DNA of 55,970 nucleotides from Bacteroidetes Order II. bacterium (GTDB lineage: Bacteria; Bacteroidota; Rhodothermia; Rhodothermales; UBA2364), in NCBI GenBank assembly GCA_016788705.1, contig JAEUSQ010000041.1, forward strand, positions 1 through 55,970, given 5' to 3'. The position numbers and the translations under genes were made by a program. Positions 49,949-55,970 of this stretch are shown piece by piece; position 1 is the first letter of the stretch; every line of letters begins with the position of its first letter. The notes beneath the pieces are model-generated. The model worked only from the letters and a program-made list of their open reading frames with translations, ran no database searches and had not been told where the DNA came from.

Positions 49949-50620
49949 ATGTTGCTGGATTTGTCTGAAGCGGCTTTGGATCGGGTCATAGAAGCCTTGG
50001 TCTTTGCCTCAGATACGCCCCTGACATTTGCCGTTTTTGCGGAAGTACTTGCTCGCGCAACGGGTATGCAAACAGTACCTGATGAAGCAGCATTAATAGC
50101 TGCCGTGGAAAGAATTAATATCCGTTATGCGAATACAGGAAATGCGTTGCGGATTGAAAAATGGGCGGGTGGATACCGTATGGCCACCATTCCCGAAGTA
50201 GCTCCGTTTCTTCGCACGCTTTTTGCAACCCGGACAATCCAAAAACTCTCACGATCGGTCATGGAGACCCTTTCGGTAGTAGCCTATAAACAACCCGTCA
50301 CCAAGCCAGAAATTGATTTTATCCGAGGGGTAAACTCGGATTATGCCCTCCGACGATTATTGGAAACCGGATTTATTGAAGTGGCTGGTCGAAGCGATGC
50401 CGTAGGACATCCTTTACTTTATGCTACAACAACTTTTTTTCTCGAACAATTTGGTCTTGCGGATATTTCTGGTTTGCCTCAGTTACGTGAGGTCGAAGAG
50501 TTGTTAAAAGATCCTGCATTCGAGATGGAGAGAGAGGAATTGATCAAATTAGAGAAAATGGAAGCCCACGAAGCCAAACAACCCCAATTACATGCCATCC
50601 AAGACCCCCCGACCTACTGA
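49949..50620 (+). CDS. scpB: Segregation and condensation protein B
   Basis: ScpB dimers bind ScpA and regulate the SMC complex in chromosome segregation. From the ATG at 49949 the product has 223 residues, a normal length; 30 extra codons upstream lack similarity. The two winged-helix domains are visible: the first with IEALVFASDTPLTF and WAGGYRMATIPEVAPFLRTL, the second with SVMETLSVVAYKQPVTKPEIDFIRGVNSDYALRRLLE, which is the family signature. The usual partner scpA is not in the window. The gene overlaps rluB by 29 bases, so translation of the two is probably coupled. Confidence 0.94.
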   Translation: MLLDLSEAALDRVIEALVFASDTPLTFAVFAEVLARATGMQTVPDEAALIAAVERINIRYANTGNALRIEKWAGGYRMATIPEVAPFLRTLFATRTIQKLSRSVMETLSVVAYKQPVTKPEIDFIRGVNSDYALRRLLETGFIEVAGRSDAVGHPLLYATTTFFLEQFGLADISGLPQLREVEELLKDPAFEMEREELIKLEKMEAHEAKQPQLHAIQDPPTY

Positions 50621-51494
50621 TTTTTCTTCCACAAATCGCCCTAAAAAAAAATCGGGTAGGATGGAAGTGGCCGATACGACTAAGCCTCGTGCTGCGCGTC
50701 CGATGAAGCGGGTGCCTAAGAAAGGGGATAAATCCGGTCAAAAACCGTTGGGCGAGGCGATTACAGTCCCCATGCGCCTAAATCGCTATCTTGCGGCGTC
50801 AGGTGTTGCCTCACGAAGAAAGGCCGACGAATTAATTGCATCGGGACAAGTTTCTGTGAATGATCAGGTCGTAACCGAAATGGGCGTGGTGGTAGCGCCC
50901 GGCGATCGGGTGGTGATGAATGGCAAAACCCTAACCCCTCAAGATTATCTTTATATCCTGCTTAATAAACCGGAAAATACCATTACAACGGTGGAAGACG
51001 ATCGGGGACGAAAAACGGTAATGGACTTGGTGGCGCTTCCCGAAAAACACATGGCCCGTATTTATCCGGTCGGGCGGCTGGACCGCGACACGGTGGGCGT
51101 TTTGTTATTGACCAATGACGGCGAACTGGCAAACCGATTAATGCACCCGCAATTCGAAATAGAAAAGTACTACCTCGCCGAGACTGCCAAAAGTGTAAAA
51201 CCTTCTACGCTGGAGATATTGATGGATGGGGTTGAATTGGGAGAAGATGGCTGGGCGAAAATGGACGAAGCTGATTATATCGCTCTCCCTGAACGTACCA
51301 AAATAGGGATTAAACTTCATGAAGGTAAAAACCGACAAATCCGACGTATGCTCGAAGCGGTAGGCCACGAAGTGAAATTCTTGGAACGGGTGCGCTATGC
51401 GGGATTAACCGTCGAAGGGTTGCGACGGGGGAAATGGCGACATCTTACGCCCGCAGAGGTGCGACAACTACGAAAAATGGTCAAACTCCGGTAA
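50592..51494 (+). CDS. rluB: 23S rRNA pseudouridine synthase of the RluB/RsuA family
   Basis: The 300-residue enzyme isomerises a uridine in large-subunit rRNA (U2605 in E. coli RluB). A basic, probably disordered 55-residue N-terminus is followed by an S4 RNA-binding domain (about residues 61-108: MRLNRYLAASGVASRRKADELI). The catalytic motif is GRLDRDT at 161-167 with the active-site Asp164. Later motifs are KIGIKLHEGKNRQIRRMLEAVGHEV. RluB and RluF/RluE are similar; the S4 domain and length favour RluB. It overlaps the end of scpB and is followed after eight bases by the GDSL hydrolase. Confidence 0.9.
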   Translation: MPSKTPRPTDFSSTNRPKKKSGRMEVADTTKPRAARPMKRVPKKGDKSGQKPLGEAITVPMRLNRYLAASGVASRRKADELIASGQVSVNDQVVTEMGVVVAPGDRVVMNGKTLTPQDYLYILLNKPENTITTVEDDRGRKTVMDLVALPEKHMARIYPVGRLDRDTVGVLLLTNDGELANRLMHPQFEIEKYYLAETAKSVKPSTLEILMDGVELGEDGWAKMDEADYIALPERTKIGIKLHEGKNRQIRRMLEAVGHEVKFLERVRYAGLTVEGLRRGKWRHLTPAEVRQLRKMVKLR

Positions 51495-51502
51495 CCAGAT
51501 TG

Positions 51503-52240
51503 ATGGCCGCGCAGATATATAAATACTGTTGGAAATGGGTAATCTTGCTTTTTGCCCTTGCTGCGATCGCATGGTGGTTTGTGCAAAAACAATGCTCTGT
51601 TAGCGATATAGAAGAGATGCTTTCGCAATACGTCTTGAAGCGTCGGCTTGGTGCTTCTGCCTATTATAAAGATCGGGTAACCTTTTTTAACTTGCAAACA
51701 AAACCTTGCCGGGTGGCTTTGTTGGGGGATTCGTTAATCGACATTGGTGATTGGGCCGAGTTGGGGCAGGACTTCGGCGTGGTGAATCGTGGAATCTCTG
51801 GTGATACCATTATTGGTTTAACGGCTCGTCTTCGAGAAAGCCTTGCTTGTAACCCACAGAAAGTAGTGGTACTCATCGGGATCAATGACCTGATTGCCGG
51901 AGCGTCGCCCGAAACGATAGAAAACGGTCTCAAAAATCTCTTACTTGTCTTAAAAAAAGAACAAAAAGCCCTGATCTGGCATTCGCTTTTGCCCATAAAC
52001 GGTGCAAAGTTTTTGCATAGTTTGCACCATGGCGAAATGTTTAATCGAAAAATCCAGCAAATCAACCACAACCTTCGCGCCTTTTGTTCCATCCATCACA
52101 TAGAAACAGTGGATGTTTTTATGAAACTCGTTGATACAACCGGACAGTTACGGCCAGAATGGACACACGACGGACTACATCTAAACGGTCTTGGGTATCT
52201 TGCATGGTACAAACAACTTCAACCTTTTTTAAAAGTATAA
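51503..52240 (+). CDS. Membrane-anchored SGNH/GDSL hydrolase
   Basis: The 245-residue protein has an N-terminal membrane segment (about residues 11-26) and an SGNH hydrolase domain outside or periplasmic. All four blocks are visible: GDS (75-77, catalytic Ser), Gly in NRGISGDT (95-102), GIND (126-129, oxyanion Asn), and DGLH (223-226, catalytic Asp and His). Such enzymes hydrolyse esters, for example acyl or acetyl groups on lipids or glycans; the substrate is unknown. An upstream in-frame ATG at 51434 would overlap rluB and lacks the anchor context, so the ATG at 51503 was chosen. It is likely co-transcribed with rluB and guaB. Confidence 0.85.
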   Translation: MAAQIYKYCWKWVILLFALAAIAWWFVQKQCSVSDIEEMLSQYVLKRRLGASAYYKDRVTFFNLQTKPCRVALLGDSLIDIGDWAELGQDFGVVNRGISGDTIIGLTARLRESLACNPQKVVVLIGINDLIAGASPETIENGLKNLLLVLKKEQKALIWHSLLPINGAKFLHSLHHGEMFNRKIQQINHNLRAFCSIHHIETVDVFMKLVDTTGQLRPEWTHDGLHLNGLGYLAWYKQLQPFLKV

Positions 52241-52257
52241 CTATTTCACGAACATAA

Positions 52258-53739
<1,482 letters not shown>

Positions 53740-53754
53740 GGATTTTTCCTTGTG

Positions 53755-53781
53755 TTGACCTTGTAATAATTCCTACCTTTA
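53755..53781 (+). promoter_or_regulatory. Possible FCB-type promoter before the glycosyltransferase gene
   Basis: TACCTTTA (53774-53781) resembles the TAnnTTTG -7 element of Bacteroidota promoters (one mismatch), with TTG 16 bases upstream. It lies 39 bases before the start codon at 53821. The spacing is a little short, so the call is weak. Confidence 0.3.
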
Positions 53782-53820
53782 GCCCGTGTTCAAACCCTCA
53801 CCACCTCCTTCACGACCAAT

Positions 53821-55131
53821 ATGATTCCGGAAACGCCTCACCTGCGCGTCTTGGTCATTGCCTACTATTTCCCCCCTATGGGTGGAAGTGGTGTGCAGCG
53901 CATTACCAAGTTCGTCAAGTACCTTACCCAATTTGGGTGGGAACCCGAAGTACTAACTGTAGAACCCCAAGGGTATTTTGCCTACGATGAAAGCTTGTTG
54001 GAAGAAATTCCTGATGTCCCCATTCATCGGGTGGCCTCAAAAGATTTAAATCGCTTGTTCAAAAAGGGGACAACCATTGCCATGCCGGCGTCTTCTGTTC
54101 AGAAAAAATGGTCGTGGCTCAGTGGCTGGACGATGGTCCCAGATTCCAAAATCGGTTGGAAAGCGGATGCGGTTGAGGCAGGGAAAAAGATTCTGGAGAA
54201 CAAGCGCTTTGATATGATTCTTTCAACAGCACCACCTTTTACCGCGCATCTGGTGGCGATGGAGCTGAGCCAAGTCAGTGGTGTACCGTTTATCGCCGAT
54301 TTTCGCGAACCGTGGTTAGATAATTCGCGGCTGAAAATGCCTACCCAACGCCACAAACGGAAACACTTGGAACTCGAAACCAAAGTTGTAAGACATGCCT
54401 CACGGCTGGTAACCATCAATAGAGGTATCAAAGAAGGTCTTATTCAACGCCACACAGGTGCAGGTGGATACAATACCATCCAAATCATTTCACATGGATT
54501 CGATCCAGAGGACTTTCCGGTACACGGAACTTATATGGACGGCATCATGCGTTTTGTGTATTCGGGTATGTTTTATGATGCACAAAAGCCGGATACGTTC
54601 TTGCATGCTTTTCATGATTTTATCAACCGACGTCCGGATGCCGCGTCTCACGTGTTGGCCGAATTTGTAGGGTTGACACCTGAAGACGGTCCGGAATTGG
54701 TTCAAAAACTAAAACTCGAAGACCATGTTGTCTTTGAAGGATATATCCCACACCGATTGGCAGTGCAAAAAATCTGGTTGGCAGATGTGTTGTGGATGAC
54801 CTTGGGAGACCAGCCCCATGTGGAAAAAATGTCCACGAGTAAATTATACGAATATTTTGGTACACAAAAACCTATTCTTGGACTGGTACCAGAAGGCGAA
54901 GAAGCCCAGCAAATTCGCGCTTATGGCGCAGGGGTTGTTGTGGAACCGCAGGACATTCGTGCAACCTCAAGGGCTATTGAGCAATATTACGATTTATGGC
55001 GAAAGCGGTCCTTGCCTCGTCCTGATGTTGGATTTGTGGGACGCTTCGATCGCCGTTTACTCACCAGAGAACTGGCTAAGGTAATGTCGGGTGTCTTGAT
55101 GCAAATGAATGAATACTATACCACGCTCTAA
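53821..55131 (+). CDS. Glycosyltransferase, GT4 family (GT-B fold)
   Basis: The 436-residue cytoplasmic protein is a GT-B glycosyltransferase of the type used for surface polysaccharides. The N-terminus shows VLVIAYYFPPMGGSGVQRITK, the typical glycine-rich acceptor-side loop of family 4, and FIADFREPWLDN near residue 160. The C-terminal domain contains VFEGYIPHRLAVQKIWLADV and STSKLYEYFGTQKPILGLVPEGEEA, with the conserved Glu in the sugar-nucleotide site. Sugar donor and acceptor cannot be deduced. There is no polysaccharide cluster around it. Its last 23 bases overlap the start of the next gene, which suggests coupled translation with a HATPase protein. Confidence 0.85.
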   Translation: MIPETPHLRVLVIAYYFPPMGGSGVQRITKFVKYLTQFGWEPEVLTVEPQGYFAYDESLLEEIPDVPIHRVASKDLNRLFKKGTTIAMPASSVQKKWSWLSGWTMVPDSKIGWKADAVEAGKKILENKRFDMILSTAPPFTAHLVAMELSQVSGVPFIADFREPWLDNSRLKMPTQRHKRKHLELETKVVRHASRLVTINRGIKEGLIQRHTGAGGYNTIQIISHGFDPEDFPVHGTYMDGIMRFVYSGMFYDAQKPDTFLHAFHDFINRRPDAASHVLAEFVGLTPEDGPELVQKLKLEDHVVFEGYIPHRLAVQKIWLADVLWMTLGDQPHVEKMSTSKLYEYFGTQKPILGLVPEGEEAQQIRAYGAGVVVEPQDIRATSRAIEQYYDLWRKRSLPRPDVGFVGRFDRRLLTRELAKVMSGVLMQMNEYYTTL

Positions 55132-55558
55132 GGCTGATCCTGCACATGTAAAAGTAGCATTGGTGCATTTGTTATTGGCCAGTATTGCGGAACATGCTTC
55201 GGTGATTTTGGCCATGCTTCAGGCTTGTGCGTTGGATTTTGAGTGGCCGCCCGAATTGTCCGAACGCGTTTATCAGGCCGGGACAGAAGGCTTTATTAAT
55301 GGAATGGAGCATGGGAATGGTTACCAGCCTGAAAAAAAAATAGCTTTTACCCTAATAGATACACCAAGCAGGGTGGAATTGGTTATCCAAGACCAAGGAA
55401 GGGGGTTTAACCCAAAAACATTACCAGATCCGCTTGTGCCAGAAAATTTATTAAAAGCTTCTGGACGCGGCATTTTTTTGATTAGACATTGGGCAGATGA
55501 GGTCCAATTTGAAGACGAGGGCAGAAGGCTTGTCCTTCAATTCTTTAAAACGGCTTAG
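55109..55558 (+). CDS. Anti-sigma-factor-like ATP-binding protein (RsbW/HATPase_c_2 family)
   Basis: The 149-residue protein is a single GHKL ATPase domain. The N box is visible as Glu60, Asn64 and HGN at 68-70, the G1 box as DQGRGF (95-100), and the G2 box as GRGIFLI (119-125). This is the layout of RsbW/SpoIIAB-type kinases that bind sigma factors or phosphorylate anti-sigma antagonists. No sigma factor or STAS-domain partner is in the window, so the regulated target is unknown. It overlaps the glycosyltransferase gene by 23 bases and is probably the last gene of that transcript. Confidence 0.85.
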   Translation: MNTIPRSKADPAHVKVALVHLLLASIAEHASVILAMLQACALDFEWPPELSERVYQAGTEGFINGMEHGNGYQPEKKIAFTLIDTPSRVELVIQDQGRGFNPKTLPDPLVPENLLKASGRGIFLIRHWADEVQFEDEGRRLVLQFFKTA

Positions 55559-55646
55559 GATGTTTTTGCCTCAGTAGAAAATCCTAAGCAAGGGATTCAT
55601 TTCCGTCAAGGCTTTCACTCCCTATTCCATCGTTAGTCAACAAATT

Positions 55647-55970
55647 TTACAAGTCATTAATTTCATTATCATTCAGTCCTGTCAATTCTGCAATTTCTGA
55701 CGTTGACATTCCCTTTTCTTTCATTTTTTTTGCGATCTCAAGATTTCTTGTCTCGATTCCTTTCTCGATTCCTTTCTCGATTCCTTTCTCGAATCCCTCT
55801 TGAACGCCTTCTTCGCGAGATGTATCTACCACATTTTTCAAATCGCGGTAGTATTTCAGGCTGTCTTCATATGCAACTCTTTCCTGTGGTGAGAACTTGG
55901 CTATTTCTGCCGCCTCGAATAATTTTTGAAATATCCTGTCCTGTAGTTTTGGTGGACGGTCTCGGAGGTT
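55647..55970 (-). CDS. Rpn/PD-(D/E)XK nuclease family transposase-like protein, C-terminal end (5' part outside window)
   Basis: The frame is open from the right edge to the stop at 55647 (107 visible residues). The visible part includes LQDRIFQKLFEAAEIAKFSP, then ERVAYEDSLKYYRDLKNV and a Gly-Lys-Ile-Glu repeat (GFEKGIEKGIEKGIE). It ends with a helix-turn-helix-like tail (MSTSEIAELTGLNDNEI). This is the typical C-terminus of the PD-(D/E)XK family transposase/Rpn recombination-promoting nuclease proteins. The nuclease core itself lies beyond the window. Internal ATG or TTG codons would give only a fragment, so the gene must start outside. Confidence 0.75.
   Translation of the reverse strand, partial: NLRDRPPKLQDRIFQKLFEAAEIAKFSPQERVAYEDSLKYYRDLKNVVDTSREEGVQEGFEKGIEKGIEKGIETRNLEIAKKMKEKGMSTSEIAELTGLNDNEINDL
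55752..55799. repeat. 12-bp in-frame tandem repeat in the Rpn-family gene
   Basis: CTCGATTCCTTT occurs three times (55752-55763, 55764-55775, 55776-55787), followed by an imperfect fourth copy to 55799. On the minus strand each unit encodes four residues (KGIE). Such repeats change copy number easily by slippage without breaking the frame. Confidence 0.85.

Overview
The window looks like chromosomal DNA from a member of the Bacteroidota/Rhodothermota/Chlorobiota (FCB) superphylum. The evidence is a C-terminal type IX secretion (T9SS) sorting domain with the YPNPFNPST motif, a glgA-glgC pair, a LolA-like and a TamB-like envelope gene, and mostly weak Shine-Dalgarno sequences. I see no rRNA, tRNA, CRISPR array or complete insertion sequence.

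Layout: (1) 1-190 holds the 3' end of a DUF11-repeat gene with its terminator. (2) 214-3983 carries housekeeping and accessory genes: a hypothetical gene, era, a LolA-like secreted protein, a DinB-family protein and a YigZ/IMPACT protein. (3) 4046-5101 on the minus strand is a small two-gene unit. It comprises a six-cysteine secreted miniprotein whose signal peptide is cut by an in-frame TGA, then a lipoprotein with one CxxCH haem-c-type motif. (4) 5257-8020 on the minus strand is glgA-glgC (glycogen synthesis). (5) 8499-40079 is one uninterrupted gene for a protein of about 10,500 residues. (6) 40629-48845 on the minus strand is aroB-tamB-rnr. (7) 48908-55558 on the plus strand is an MnmM-type methyltransferase, scpB, rluB, a GDSL hydrolase, guaB, a glycosyltransferase and a HATPase protein. 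(8) The right edge holds the 3' end of an Rpn/PD-(D/E)XK nuclease-family gene.

The centrepiece is the giant gene, which takes more than half of the window. Reading order: signal peptide, SdrD-B-like domain, a beta-rich region, a second SdrD-B domain, an unknown domain, a third SdrD-B domain, about 68 DUF11-type beta-sandwich repeats in four blocks of different period (about 129, 127, 125 and 135 residues), a unique C-terminal region, and a T9SS sorting tail. It therefore reads as a secreted, cell-surface-anchored filament. The array has internal logic: a cysteine pair that is present or absent together in all 17 repeats of the first block, two interleaved repeat subtypes in the second, and cysteine-pair linkers at largely alternate junctions in the third. 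These point to growth by duplication of multi-repeat units and to local disulfide locking.

The flanking genes are ordinary and show no obvious functional link to the giant protein. No T9SS machinery is encoded in the window. The giant gene appears monocistronic, with its own terminator and an inverted repeat over its presumed promoter.
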